Position numbers and translations under genes: made by a program. The notes below the pieces were generated by a model. That model was given only the letters and a program-made list of their open reading frames with translations, did no database searches and was not told where the DNA came from. This document shows, one piece after another, positions 55,775 through 64,000 of a stretch of DNA of 64,000 nt (position 1 is the stretch's first letter; every line of letters begins with the position of its first letter). The stretch comes from Ureibacillus galli (lineage in GTDB: Bacteria > Bacillota > Bacilli > Bacillales_A > Planococcaceae), in the NCBI RefSeq assembly GCF_014836845.1, contig NZ_JACSQA010000003.1:62001-126000 (forward strand). Reading direction: 5' to 3'.

Positions 55775-56454
55775 TATTTATCTTTCTCCTTTTCCTTCCA
55801 TTTTTCCAACTCCGTCTGACGAGTTTGTTTAATCTCATTCAACCGTTTATTTAACAAAGATTTGAAATTGCTGTTCATCGATTGATCACCATCTGTGGAT
55901 TCCGCTTCTCGTTTATTACTTTTCAACTTATTTACTAACTCCAAAATGTAAGGCTTAGTTGAAACAAAGCTTTGTTTTTCATTAAAATATTGCACCAATT
56001 GTTGAACTTCTTCTTCATCGTGAATTTCTTTTAAAAGTTGAACATCCTCACCAACACCAACTATGTATAATTTATCACCAATATGGAGGAGTTGAACGGA
56101 CTTTTGTGGTCCAACTGAAATTCCACCAATATTGCGAACAAGACTGTTTTGTTGATAAGTACTACTTTTTTTATTAATAAATTTTAAGACAAATACAAGT
56201 AACCCCAACACAAATATTAGGCAGATTAACATTTTAAAGTATTCCCATACTCCCAATCCAACATCTGCCGAATCAGATTGTTCTTCATCGGCAGATGACT
56301 TTGAATCATCACAAAGGTCAGGATCTTGTAAACATTCGTCTGTAATCATTTGATTACCTTGACTTGCATTGGCAAAATTCGCTGGTGTAATAAACAGGAA
56401 TACCATTAAGATAGGAATCAATATCCGAAATTTTGCTAATTTTTTTCCATTCAT
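55774..56454 (-). CDS. fliO: Flagellar biosynthesis protein FliO (FliZ)
   Basis: A 226-aa FliO-family protein that assists FliP assembly. It has an N-terminal signal-like hydrophobic segment (about 8-30) and a short acidic extracytoplasmic stretch. A second transmembrane helix (about 70-92) follows, then a cytoplasmic region with SVGPQKSVQLLHIGDKLYIVGVG, the FliO core. It lies between cheY and fliP as in Bacillus. Confidence 0.9.
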   Translation of the reverse strand: MNGKKLAKFRILIPILMVFLFITPANFANASQGNQMITDECLQDPDLCDDSKSSADEEQSDSADVGLGVWEYFKMLICLIFVLGLLVFVLKFINKKSSTYQQNSLVRNIGGISVGPQKSVQLLHIGDKLYIVGVGEDVQLLKEIHDEEEVQQLVQYFNEKQSFVSTKPYILELVNKLKSNKREAESTDGDQSMNSNFKSLLNKRLNEIKQTRQTELEKWKEKEKDK

Positions 56455-56458
56455 ACGA

Positions 56459-56821
56459 TCAACCTAATGCTTTTTGAATTGCTTCAATTACACGATCAGC
56501 TTGGAATGGTTTTACGATAAAGTCTTTCGCACCTGCTTGAATCGCATCAATAACCATTGCTTGTTGTCCCATCGCTGAACACATAATAACGGTTGCTTTT
56601 GGGTCAGCAGATTTGATCGCTTTTAAAGCTGCTATTCCATCCATTTCCGGCATTGTAATATCCATTGTTACTAAGTCTGGTTGTAATTCGTTGTATTTTT
56701 CAACCGCTTGTGCACCATCAGCAGCTTCTCCAACTACTTCAAAACCGTTTTTTGTCAAAATGTCTTTAATCATCATACGCATGAATGCAGCATCGTCAAC
56801 TATTAATATTTTTTTAGACAT
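56459..56821 (-). CDS. cheY: Chemotaxis response regulator CheY
   Basis: A 120-aa single-domain receiver. Phospho-acceptor Asp54 lies in LVTMDITMPEMDG, the acidic pocket is at 9-10 (VDD) and Lys104 is in VKPF. CheY-P binds FliM/FliY to change motor rotation. The start is ATG 56821 after GGAGGGAATTTAT; five in-frame codons upstream cover that site. Confidence 0.97.
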   Translation of the reverse strand: MSKKILIVDDAAFMRMMIKDILTKNGFEVVGEAADGAQAVEKYNELQPDLVTMDITMPEMDGIAALKAIKSADPKATVIMCSAMGQQAMVIDAIQAGAKDFIVKPFQADRVIEAIQKALG

Positions 56822-56840
56822 ATAAATTCCCTCCAAATTT

Positions 56841-58064
56841 CTATTTTAAATGATTTAATCGTTCGCTTTGGCTCATAATATCCGTAATTCGAACTCCAAA
56901 GTTTTCGTCGATTACAACCACTTCACCTTTCGCAATTAAGCGACTGTTTACTAGAATATCTACTGGTTCACCTGCTAATTTATCTAATTCAATAATTGAA
57001 CCTGAAGCAAGTTGTAGTATTTCTTTTACAGAATGTTTCGTACGGCCTAGTTCAACCGTTACTTGTAAAGGAATATCTAGTAACATATTTAAATTGCGAG
57101 CTTCATGTTGTGTCATATTCGCATTCTCAAAGGATGCAAATTGAGCTTGTTGTACATTAACCGGCTGTTGCGGTGGCTGATAAGGTGGCATCCCATAGCC
57201 ATAGTTTGCCGGTTCCTGATAAGTTGTAGCTGCTTGTTGTTGATAAACAGGCGGCTGCTGAGAAACAGGTTGTTGTGGCATTGCTGGCTGCTGCTCAGCA
57301 ACAGCTGGTGCTTCTTGTACAACCTGTTGCTGTACTTGAGGTTGACTAACAGATTCTTCTGGTTCCTCATTCAATAATGTTTTAACAATTTTCTTCCCAA
57401 ATTGAAGCGGGAATAATTGCATTAAGTTTGAATCGATTAATTCTCCAATTTTTAATCTAAATGACACTTTCACTAAAAGATCTTCATCCGGTATTCGTTC
57501 ATTTCCTTCATTTTGAGGAATATTTAAAATATCGATAGTCGGTGGTGATATATCTACCTTTTTATTGAATACGGTTGACATTGAAGTTGCTGCAGAACCC
57601 ATCATTTGATTCATAGCTTCTTGTACAGCACTTAATTGAATTTCGCTCATATCTTGATTTGGATTTAAACCATCGCCACCAAGCATCAAGTCAGCAATAA
57701 TCGCTGCATCAGATTGTTTAATGACCAATAAGTTCATCCCTGACAAACCTGTTGTATATTCCACTTGTACCGCCACGTATGGTTGTGGAAATTCTTCTTC
57801 TAATCGATTTCTATTAATCATTGAAACGACAGGAGTTGTAATATCTACTTTCTGACCTAATAAGGCAGATAAGGCAGTTGCTGAACTTCCAAAGGATATA
57901 TTCCCTACTTCTCCTAAAGCATCTTGTTCAATTGAACTTAAGTAGTCTTCAACACGAAGTGGTGTCCCATCTGTAGTAGTTTCAGTTGCAGAGTCGTTAT
58001 CGTCTAACGATTCGCCCCTTAATAATGCCTCAATTTCTTCTTGGGAGAGCATACCATCACTCAT
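56841..58064 (-). CDS. fliY: Flagellar motor switch phosphatase FliY
   Basis: A 407-aa switch component and CheY-P phosphatase. The N-terminal CheY-P-binding peptide is MLSQEEIEALLRGE. A CheC-like domain (about 35-220) has the active helices around EVGNISFGSSATALSAL and AVQEAMNQMMGSAATSMS. A Gln/Pro-rich linker (about 240-310) and a C-terminal FliN/SpoA domain (about 325-400) follow. The start is ATG 58064, behind GGAGGAGACGAAG, overlapping the fliM end by 8 bp. The upstream 31-codon extension lies inside fliM. Confidence 0.95.
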   Translation of the reverse strand: MSDGMLSQEEIEALLRGESLDDNDSATETTTDGTPLRVEDYLSSIEQDALGEVGNISFGSSATALSALLGQKVDITTPVVSMINRNRLEEEFPQPYVAVQVEYTTGLSGMNLLVIKQSDAAIIADLMLGGDGLNPNQDMSEIQLSAVQEAMNQMMGSAATSMSTVFNKKVDISPPTIDILNIPQNEGNERIPDEDLLVKVSFRLKIGELIDSNLMQLFPLQFGKKIVKTLLNEEPEESVSQPQVQQQVVQEAPAVAEQQPAMPQQPVSQQPPVYQQQAATTYQEPANYGYGMPPYQPPQQPVNVQQAQFASFENANMTQHEARNLNMLLDIPLQVTVELGRTKHSVKEILQLASGSIIELDKLAGEPVDILVNSRLIAKGEVVVIDENFGVRITDIMSQSERLNHLK

Positions 58065-59052
58065 CTTCGTCTCCTCCTTCCAAAGGGTCGATAATTTGGA
58101 TTGCCATTTTTTTGTTTCGTTTTCCAGGTTGTACTGTAAATTTAGGAATACTTCCAACCTTTAAAATAAGAGGTTCGTCTATTTTTTGATCTAATTGAAT
58201 AATATCTCCTCTACTCATATAAAGGAAATCCTCCACCGTTATATGAGTTGTACCAAGTTCAGCGATTACCGGTAACTCCGCTTGTTTGATTCGCTTTTCT
58301 AACATTTGAGACTGTTCAGGGGAAGCTTCTTTTGTATTCGATTGCATCCAATATTGAACAGACAAATTATGAATAATAGGTTCCAAAACAACATGAGGGA
58401 TACAAATGTTAATCATACCTGTTGTTTCCCCTATAATCGTATTTAAAGAAATCACAACGACCGTTTCGTTTGGTGAAACCATTTGTAAAAATTGCGGATT
58501 GACTTCAAGTTCAACGAGAACAGGGTCTATTTCTGCGATAGTCCCCCAAGCCTCCCGCAAATTATCAAAGGAGCGTTCAAATAAGCTCGTCATAATTTTT
58601 TGTTCTATTTCTGTTAAATTGTCGACATTACTATAGCTTGAACCACTACCACCCATTAAACGATCCAACATGGAGTATGCGATATTCGGATTAATCTCCA
58701 TTAAGATATTACCATCTAATGGTGGTACTTCAAATACATTGATTAAAGTCATATTTGGAATTGACCTTACAAACTCTTCGAATGGAATTTGGTCAGCTGA
58801 TGCAACGGTAATTTGCACATATGTTCTTAACTGTGCTGAAAAATATGTCGTTAATAATCTCGCAAAGTTTTCATGTATTCGGGTCAAACTTCGGATTTGA
58901 TCCTTCGAAAAACGAAGAGCACGTTTGAAGTCGTAAACTTTCACTTTTCTTGTTTCTTCTTCCTTTTTCATGTCATCCGCTGACATTTCACCCGTTGATA
59001 TTGCTGAGAGCAGCGCGTCAATTTCGGATTGGGATAAAACATCTCCTGCCAT
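58057..59052 (-). CDS. fliM: Flagellar motor switch protein FliM
   Basis: A 331-aa C-ring protein. The N-terminal CheY-P-binding motif LSQSEIDALLSAI is followed by a CheC-like middle domain with YDFKRALRFSKDQIRSL, LMEINPNIAYSMLDRLMGG and PYRRI-equivalent regions. A SpoA domain is at the C-terminus. It precedes fliY with an 8-bp overlap, and both build the switch. Confidence 0.97.
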   Translation of the reverse strand: MAGDVLSQSEIDALLSAISTGEMSADDMKKEEETRKVKVYDFKRALRFSKDQIRSLTRIHENFARLLTTYFSAQLRTYVQITVASADQIPFEEFVRSIPNMTLINVFEVPPLDGNILMEINPNIAYSMLDRLMGGSGSSYSNVDNLTEIEQKIMTSLFERSFDNLREAWGTIAEIDPVLVELEVNPQFLQMVSPNETVVVISLNTIIGETTGMINICIPHVVLEPIIHNLSVQYWMQSNTKEASPEQSQMLEKRIKQAELPVIAELGTTHITVEDFLYMSRGDIIQLDQKIDEPLILKVGSIPKFTVQPGKRNKKMAIQIIDPLEGGDEDE

Positions 59053-59098
59053 TTGCCCACCTCCATTTCAAGATTTACATAGTTCAATTGAATCCCAT

Positions 59099-59530
59099 TT
59101 ACTGGATGATGTAGGAGGTAATGTAAACTTGTTGAACTTCACCATCTTGCATCAATTCATTTATTTGGGTTTTTATTGTCGATTCAAAGGTTGCTTTCCC
59201 TTGCTTCCCGTTTAAATCTTCTTTTTTCATTTCTGAAAGCTGCTCAATCACTAAGTTTTTCGTTTGGAAATCTCTTTTCGTTAGTTCTTCCGCAGCTTCT
59301 TTACTATCTGTTTGGATTTTAAGAGATAATCTGACAACACTATTGTCAGCCAAGTTTGTCGTTAACTCCGGAACATCCACAGCTGCCTCCAAAATTTCAT
59401 CAATGGAAGGCTCTTCAGGTTCAGCTGTTTGTTTATTCAACTGTGTTAATAAGACAAACAAAACAACTCCTATTAACGTAATTGTTACTAATATAATAAG
59501 CATTATGGTTAATAACTTATTTTTCTTCAT
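59099..59530 (-). CDS. fliL: Flagellar basal-body-associated protein FliL
   Basis: A 143-aa protein with one N-terminal transmembrane helix (about 7-30) and an extracytoplasmic domain. The domain has VRLSLKIQTDSKEAAEEL and ends VQQVYITSYIIQ. FliL surrounds the stator units. The start is ATG 59530 behind GAGGTGATAACG, overlapping flbD by 14 bp; a start three codons upstream overlaps the site. Confidence 0.9.
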   Translation of the reverse strand: MKKNKLLTIMLIILVTITLIGVVLFVLLTQLNKQTAEPEEPSIDEILEAAVDVPELTTNLADNSVVRLSLKIQTDSKEAAEELTKRDFQTKNLVIEQLSEMKKEDLNGKQGKATFESTIKTQINELMQDGEVQQVYITSYIIQ

Positions 59531-59741
59531 CGTTATCACCTCGTAAATGGGGGTTGGATAATACTTGGATATTTCTATAAAAATGAGCTACTCTATTTCG
59601 TATTTCTTCCTCACTTTCTAACACAATAAATTTACGCCCGGTCGTGAGCGTTATCGTTGTGTCAGGAAAAGCTTCCACTGATTCTATGTATAAAGCATTT
59701 AATGAAAAAGGTTTACCATTCAATCTTGTCAATTCAATCAT
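59517..59741 (-). CDS. flbD: FlbD/SwrD flagellar protein
   Basis: A 74-aa protein with the FlbD pattern [41 protein letters not shown]. In B. subtilis the orthologue SwrD raises motor torque and is needed for swarming. The ATG has no adjacent ribosome-binding site. The good AAAGGAGG lies about 43 nt upstream, separated by a GC-rich hairpin. No other plausible start exists: an in-frame stop immediately precedes the ribosome-binding site. Confidence 0.9.
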   Translation of the reverse strand: [74 protein letters not shown]

Positions 59742-59788
59742 TGAAATGGGGCCGGGTCTTTTGAAGAGTACCGGCCCGACCCTCCTTT
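59739..59788 (-). promoter_or_regulatory. Structured ribosome-binding region of flbD
   Basis: AAAGGAGG (59788-59781) is followed, 3 nt on, by a hairpin of GGGCCGG/CCGGCCC (59777-59749, 15-nt loop), then CATTTCA and the ATG (59741-59739). When folded, the site-to-start distance falls to about 10 nt plus the helix base. No T run follows, so it is not a terminator. Confidence 0.6.
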
Positions 59789-59811
59789 ACAATGAAATTA
59801 GTATTCTATCT

Positions 59812-60777
59812 TTAACGTTTTAAGTTTACAAGTTCTTGTAAAATCTCATCGGAAGTAGTAATAATACGAGAGTTCGCCTGGAAACCACGTTGTGTAACAA
59901 TCATTTCCGTAAATTCCTCTGAAAGGTCTACGTTTGACATTTCTAATGCACCAGATGCAATCGCTCCAATACCTTGTTGAGTAGCTATTTGTACGCTTGG
60001 ATCTCCAGAGTTTTGTGTCATTTGGTAGTAGTTATTCCCCGTTTTTTCAAGACCACCGGCATTTGGGAACTTTGCCAATAATAATTGTCCAGCAAATTGA
60101 AGCTTACCATTTACATCAACATATGTAACGGTACCATCTTGTCCAATACTCATCGATTGTGCATTTGTTGGAACTTTAATTGGTCCGTAACCATCTACAT
60201 CGATTGCACCGCCTTCATAAAGACTATCAGTCCCAATTGCAGCAGTTGCCTCCGCTTTATCCGTTTCTGCATAACTTACAGAATCTTCTACCACTTGATC
60301 ATAAAGTTGGTCATTTGATACACCTACTAAATATTTACCATCTGAATTTACTAAGTAACCGTTACGATCCATATAGAAATTTCCTGCACGTGTGTATAGG
60401 ACATTATTAAATCCAGAATCCGCTGCTATTTCTCCATCCGCATTTGGTGCTTGTGTGGAATCCCCTACCATAAAGAAACCGTCACCTGAAATAGCTAGGT
60501 CCAGCGTTCTTGCAGTTGTTTGAAGGGAGCCAGTTCCATGAATCGTGTCAATCGCAGCAATTTGCGCCCCTAGACCGATTTGTTTCGCATTCGTACCACC
60601 TGTTGTTCCCGTAGGACCAGATGCACCAGCAGTCGTTTGTGAAATTAAATCTTTAAATACGACACGCCCTTTTTTGAAACCGTATGTATTTACGTTTGAA
60701 ATATTGTTCCCGATTACGTCAAGCTTTGTTTGGAAGTTTTTTAAACCAGAAATACCTGAATACATAGAACGTAACAT
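59812..60777 (-). CDS. flgE: Flagellar hook protein FlgE
   Basis: A 321-aa hook protein (annotated flgE/flgG in bacilli). The axial-protein N-terminus LRSMYSGISGLKNFQTKLDVIGNNISNVNTYGFK is diagnostic up to minor variation, and the C-terminal SNVDLSEEFTEMIVTQRGFQANSRII is typical. A central insertion makes it longer than the roughly 264-aa B. subtilis protein and probably forms the surface D2 domain. The ribosome-binding site GAGGAGAAC precedes the ATG. Confidence 0.95.
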   Translation of the reverse strand: MLRSMYSGISGLKNFQTKLDVIGNNISNVNTYGFKKGRVVFKDLISQTTAGASGPTGTTGGTNAKQIGLGAQIAAIDTIHGTGSLQTTARTLDLAISGDGFFMVGDSTQAPNADGEIAADSGFNNVLYTRAGNFYMDRNGYLVNSDGKYLVGVSNDQLYDQVVEDSVSYAETDKAEATAAIGTDSLYEGGAIDVDGYGPIKVPTNAQSMSIGQDGTVTYVDVNGKLQFAGQLLLAKFPNAGGLEKTGNNYYQMTQNSGDPSVQIATQQGIGAIASGALEMSNVDLSEEFTEMIVTQRGFQANSRIITTSDEILQELVNLKR

Positions 60778-60890
60778 AAGTAATTGTTCTCCTCTCGTTT
60801 TCCAATTAATTTAATGTGTTGCTTCTGTCATTCAGCAACACTAGGCATCCCTAACCATTAGTTAAAAACTAATTCGGTCCAGCCTATTGT

Positions 60891-61271
60891 TTAAAGTACA
60901 ATTGTTCCATCAATATTTGTAAACAATTGGTTCTTTGCTTCTGTGCGTTCCATCGCTGTAATAACTGTTGCATTTTTTGCACTTACAATCAACGCAGCTT
61001 GCTCCATCAAGACTAACGGTTGATTCACACCTTTTGCACGGGCTTCAAAAACTTTGTCCGATACAACTCGCCATTCTTGTTCAGAAATTTGAATATTTCT
61101 TTCTGTTAATCTTTCATTAGCATGTTTACTAATTTTCAGCTCTCGATTGCTTGTAGCTGCTTCTTGTAAATGGCTTATAAAAGATTGTTTAGATTTGGCC
61201 GAAGCTGTATTTGTAGGCGGAACTTGAACTGTTGGTTGTAATGGCAAGTGTTGAATTCCAATACGATTCAC
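60891..61271 (-). CDS. TIGR02530-type flagellar operon protein
   Basis: A 126-aa protein whose core, ISKHANERLTERNIQISEQEW, and tail, AALIVSAKNATVITAMERTEA, match the conserved flagellar operon protein family found between flgD and flgE in many Bacillota. The function is not established. The start is uncertain: GTG 61271 is favoured by spacing to GGTGAT, and TTG/GTG codons up to 61283 are alternatives. It lies 14 bp after flgD. Confidence 0.8.
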   Translation of the reverse strand: MNRIGIQHLPLQPTVQVPPTNTASAKSKQSFISHLQEAATSNRELKISKHANERLTERNIQISEQEWRVVSDKVFEARAKGVNQPLVLMEQAALIVSAKNATVITAMERTEAKNQLFTNIDGTIVL

Positions 61272-61285
61272 CTTTATCACCAACC

Positions 61286-61948
61286 TTATTCATTTATCAA
61301 TTCAAATTCATCTCTTTGCAATCTTTGGCCATTATTTAAAATATACTCAATTAACGTATTATTCGTTGTAACTGATTCGATTCTCGCTTGAATCGTTTCC
61401 CCATTTGATGAATATTGAATCGTTTGTCCAATTAATTTACTTGCTTTGACTAATGGATTCTCCTCTTCAGTACTTGAAGTCGAATCCGTATTTAAGATAG
61501 ATGAAATATTACCAGCTGTAATTTCTTTCCCATCATCTAATATGAAGACTGCTTGTCCATCAACAAACTTCATTTCATTAATAACACCTGTACCTTCATT
61601 AATGATGTAATTACCTTCTTCATCTTTTTTATCTGTAATCTCATGCCATTTAACTTCTTTTCCAATAAACGTTGTATATGACATCAATTGCGTTTGAATT
61701 TGAGACATTAATAAGTCTTCCATTGCGGTCGTCATATTTTGCATTTGTTCTAATGAAGAAAATTGGGCCATCTGTGAAATAAATTCTTTATCATCCATCG
61801 GTTGGGTTGGATCTTGGTTTTGTAATTGGGTGATTAAAATTTTTAAAAAGGCGTCTTTACCTAGACTCGAATTATCACCCGTTTCACTATATTTCGTTGT
61901 CGGGGTTGGTGTTAAATAGTAATCATTTGTAATACCTTTAGTAGCCAT
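61286..61948 (-). CDS. flgD: Flagellar hook-capping protein FlgD
   Basis: A 220-aa hook scaffolding protein. The N-terminal [42 protein letters not shown] is the FlgD hallmark (quoted in parts: [20 protein letters not shown], then [14 protein letters not shown]). A C-terminal beta-domain follows. Its ribosome-binding site GAGGAGGTG is formed by the last Glu-Glu-Val codons of fliK, coupling the two. Confidence 0.94.
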   Translation of the reverse strand: MATKGITNDYYLTPTPTTKYSETGDNSSLGKDAFLKILITQLQNQDPTQPMDDKEFISQMAQFSSLEQMQNMTTAMEDLLMSQIQTQLMSYTTFIGKEVKWHEITDKKDEEGNYIINEGTGVINEMKFVDGQAVFILDDGKEITAGNISSILNTDSTSSTEEENPLVKASKLIGQTIQYSSNGETIQARIESVTTNNTLIEYILNNGQRLQRDEFELINE

Positions 61949-61951
61949 TTG

Positions 61952-63253
61952 TTACACCTCCTCATCTATTAAATAATCTTGAAAGGACTTTTTATCTTGC
62001 TCTTCTTGTTCGTCCTGTTCCATATCCTCTTGTTCAGATTGTTGCTGTTTAAACAGGTTTCCGAATTGATTTTGATCGCGAGCGTTGCGGTCCGTTTCTT
62101 GCAAACTTTGAGCGATATCAATTCGATCCATTTGAATATTTTGTTGAGCAAAGGCTGTTTTTAATTGATGCAGCTGGCTATCAAGCAGTTCTTTACCGAT
62201 TGCCGTTGATGTTAGTAATCTAGCAGATAAAACACCATCTTGTTGCATCAGTTCTATTCGAATGGAGCCTAAATTTTCAGGATAAAGCTTTAATAATAAC
62301 TTCATTGTTCCTTGATTATTAGAAAATTGACTTCGGTTTATTAAATTTTGAATTTCTTTTCCTAAAGCCTCCGATTGAGCTCCCTTTTCCACAGGAAGTT
62401 GAATATTGAAGGTTTTAGTACTATTCGTTGTTGTTGTAATAGTTGAAATCGAGCTTTGAGCAGATTCATGATTTTGAGCATTTTTCACTTGTTTAACAAC
62501 CTGTTCAAATCCTTCAGATGACACATTGTTCGTTACAGATGTTTCTACTTTTTGTGTCGTCAAAGTCTGGTTTGTAGGCTTTTTAATAACCTGATCATGG
62601 ACTTGTTGATTGAACAATTTCAACGCTTCCGTCAATTGAGTCATTTTATTTGATTGAACTCCTAGCAAATCGGAATGCCTACCAACGACTTCAGTTAATT
62701 TTAATAGTTGTAATAATTTTTCGGCTTGTTTCGATGTAACTTCATGTTCACCTTGGATTGCAGCTATTAATTGTTGAATGAGCACTGGACCTTCCTCTAC
62801 TACAGTGTCTATTAACTTCCATAGATTGTTAGTGTCAGACATGTCATTCCCTGTTACTTGTTGCATAACCTCTACCAATTCATTTTCATCGATATTTAAT
62901 ACAGAAAGTAAATCCTCTAAATTCATCAGTTCGTCAATCGCTACCGCTTTTCCATCTTCACCGGTTTGAACCATTAATAACCCCTCATCATGGGAAATTC
63001 CTAACAAATCTAATATCTCATTAGGAGATTGGGATTCTAATAATTCAGCTATCTTTTGTAAGTCAACAGATTCTGTCCCTTCCTTTGGGGTACTCTCCTC
63101 TGTTGAAGATAAAACTGCTTTTTGAAATATATCACCAAAGCTATCATTCTTTGTCACTTCGGATTGGGTAACAGTTGATGATTTAGATGATACTGACGGA
63201 GTCAAATTCGAACTCTTTGTCGGATTTGTAAGCTGCATTATTCCAATATTCAT
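61952..63253 (-). CDS. fliK: Flagellar hook-length control protein FliK
   Basis: A 433-aa secreted molecular ruler. The N-terminal two thirds are Ser/Thr/Gln-rich and weakly conserved, as usual. The C-terminal Flg_hook domain (about 310-395) is clear, with MKLLLKLYPENLGSIRIEL and ARLLTSTAIGKELLDSQLHQLK. A Gln/Glu/Asp-rich tail follows. It signals FlhB to switch substrates when the hook is complete. It lies between motE and flgD. Confidence 0.93.
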   Translation of the reverse strand: MNIGIMQLTNPTKSSNLTPSVSSKSSTVTQSEVTKNDSFGDIFQKAVLSSTEESTPKEGTESVDLQKIAELLESQSPNEILDLLGISHDEGLLMVQTGEDGKAVAIDELMNLEDLLSVLNIDENELVEVMQQVTGNDMSDTNNLWKLIDTVVEEGPVLIQQLIAAIQGEHEVTSKQAEKLLQLLKLTEVVGRHSDLLGVQSNKMTQLTEALKLFNQQVHDQVIKKPTNQTLTTQKVETSVTNNVSSEGFEQVVKQVKNAQNHESAQSSISTITTTTNSTKTFNIQLPVEKGAQSEALGKEIQNLINRSQFSNNQGTMKLLLKLYPENLGSIRIELMQQDGVLSARLLTSTAIGKELLDSQLHQLKTAFAQQNIQMDRIDIAQSLQETDRNARDQNQFGNLFKQQQSEQEDMEQDEQEEQDKKSFQDYLIDEEV

Positions 63254-63283
63254 TGTTTCACCTCCTTCATCTACAGGTACTTA

Positions 63284-63877
63284 TTATTTCGATAATAGTT
63301 CCGTGTAGCGAGCCGCATCAGCTGGTTCCATTTTTGATAGAATTGCTGATAACGTTTCTGGTTGCATATTCGATAAAATCTTCAACGCTTCATCATCATT
63401 CATTTCCACAATAATTGGCGCTGCCGATTTCGCCGACATTTCCTCATAGGATTTTAAAATATCGTCAAATTCCTTTTGGGTCTCACTTTGTTCCCGTTGT
63501 AACTTTTCAATTTCATATTTTAACTGTTCTTTTTCAGCTTCGTCGGTTTGTTTTTCATCTTTTGCTGTTTGTAACTGGGATTGAAGCTGTTCAATTTCCG
63601 CCTCTTTTTCCTTCACTTGTGCTTCCAATTCAACAATTTTTTGATCATAATTTTTTGTTGTCTCTTCAGTTGAAACCTCTTCTGACTTAAATGAATCGAT
63701 GAGTTCTGATGCTTTTTCAAAGACATTAAAATTCGTAAAAGAAGCAATCCCTAGTAAAATCGCAATAACAAATAACAATGGAATAAAAACTAAATAAAAT
63801 AATTTTTGAAAAATACCAGGGGATTTTTCTTCTATTTGTTGATTTGTTTTGTTTTTATTCACTTTTTCTTTTGCCAT
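63284..63877 (-). CDS. ylxF: MotE-family flagellar protein (YlxF)
   Basis: A 197-aa protein with a short cytoplasmic N-terminus and one transmembrane helix (about 24-50). A long charged coiled coil (about 65-135) follows, then a C-terminal MgtE_N-like domain: MNDDEALKILSNMQPETLSAILSKMEPADAA. This is the MotE/YlxF architecture, proposed to chaperone or position stator components. The start is ATG 63877 behind AGGTGATTTC; the upstream 16 codons overlap fliJ. Confidence 0.87.
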   Translation of the reverse strand: MAKEKVNKNKTNQQIEEKSPGIFQKLFYLVFIPLLFVIAILLGIASFTNFNVFEKASELIDSFKSEEVSTEETTKNYDQKIVELEAQVKEKEAEIEQLQSQLQTAKDEKQTDEAEKEQLKYEIEKLQREQSETQKEFDDILKSYEEMSAKSAAPIIVEMNDDEALKILSNMQPETLSAILSKMEPADAARYTELLSK

Positions 63878-63881
63878 GAAA

Positions 63882-64000
63882 TCACCTGATTTCTTTCTTA
63901 AAATACTGAAGAGAGGAGAGTTCATCTAATTGAAGCATCTCCATTCGCTCTTCATGAATCTTATGCGTTTCAAAATCTTTCTCACGCATTTTTTCAAATT
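63882..64000 (-). CDS. fliJ: Flagellar protein FliJ, C-terminal fragment (partial)
   Basis: The last 38 codons of a coiled-coil protein enter from the window edge. They read FEKMREKDFETHKIHEERME, then MLQLDELSSLQYFKKEIR and a TGA at 63884-63882, 4 bp before the motE start. The charged helical ending and the position before ylxF/fliK match FliJ, the export ATPase stalk protein. The N-terminus is outside the window. Confidence 0.8.
   Translation of the reverse strand, partial: FEKMREKDFETHKIHEERMEMLQLDELSSLQYFKKEIR

Noticed and set aside
57105-57377. Open frames on both strands within the fliY linker
   Set aside because: They are by-products of the repetitive Gln/Pro codons; only the FliY frame shows family motifs.

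Overview
This is a low-GC Gram-positive (Bacillales) chromosomal segment from a motile, endospore-forming bacterium. The gene order closely follows the Bacillus subtilis spoIIIE - spoVF - pnp - infB - polC - rpsB - fla/che region, read on the minus strand. SpoVFA/SpoVFB, SpoIIIE, PolC and RNase J2 are Bacillota hallmarks. The AT-rich sequence and the local gene losses look like a Bacillaceae/Planococcaceae (Lysinibacillus/Ureibacillus-like) genome, but I cannot name a species from sequence alone. No rRNA, tRNA, CRISPR array, prophage, insertion sequence or broken gene was seen.

Layout, by coordinate. (1) 1-3083: a nucleoside-type ABC importer (nupO partial, nupN) beside a GntR/UTRA regulator. 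(2) 3161-13333: spoIIIE, rnjB, dapA, asd and the sporulation operon ymxH-spoVFA-spoVFB, followed by an oppositely oriented GntR(YtrA)-ABC-permease cassette with a palindromic operator. (3) 13365-21821: mlpA, a plus-strand MacB-like ABC pair, pnp, rpsO, ribF and truB. (4) 21822-27402: the rimP-nusA-ylxR-ylxQ-infB-ylxP-rbfA translation/transcription operon, preceded by a two-hairpin leader. (5) 27482-41829: polC, proS, rasP, dxr, cdsA, uppS, frr, pyrH, tsf and rpsB. (6) 41836-64000: swrB, sigD and the 3' two thirds of a fla/che operon, from the end of fliJ through fliK, flgD, flgE, the switch, the export gate, flhF/flhG and the chemotaxis genes to cheD.

How the genes work together. The central block makes and controls the translation machinery (ribosomal proteins S2 and S15, IF2, EF-Ts, RRF, RbfA, RimP, NusA), RNA decay enzymes (PNPase, RNase J2) and isoprenoid/phospholipid precursors (Dxr, UppS, CdsA). 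dapA and asd feed the diaminopimelate/dipicolinate branch that SpoVFAB completes in the mother cell. The flagellar block builds the hook-basal body and export apparatus, and wires it to the CheA-CheY-CheB-CheC-CheD-CheW pathway.

Compared with B. subtilis, dapG, tepA/ylzJ and ylxY are missing from their usual places, and two ABC transporter cassettes sit in the same stretch. sigD is separated from the fla/che operon by a terminator and has its own extended -10 promoter. Two small uncharacterised proteins lie beside sigD. The flbD ribosome-binding site appears to be separated from its start codon by a GC-rich hairpin. No wholly new system is evident; the most interesting signals are regulatory.
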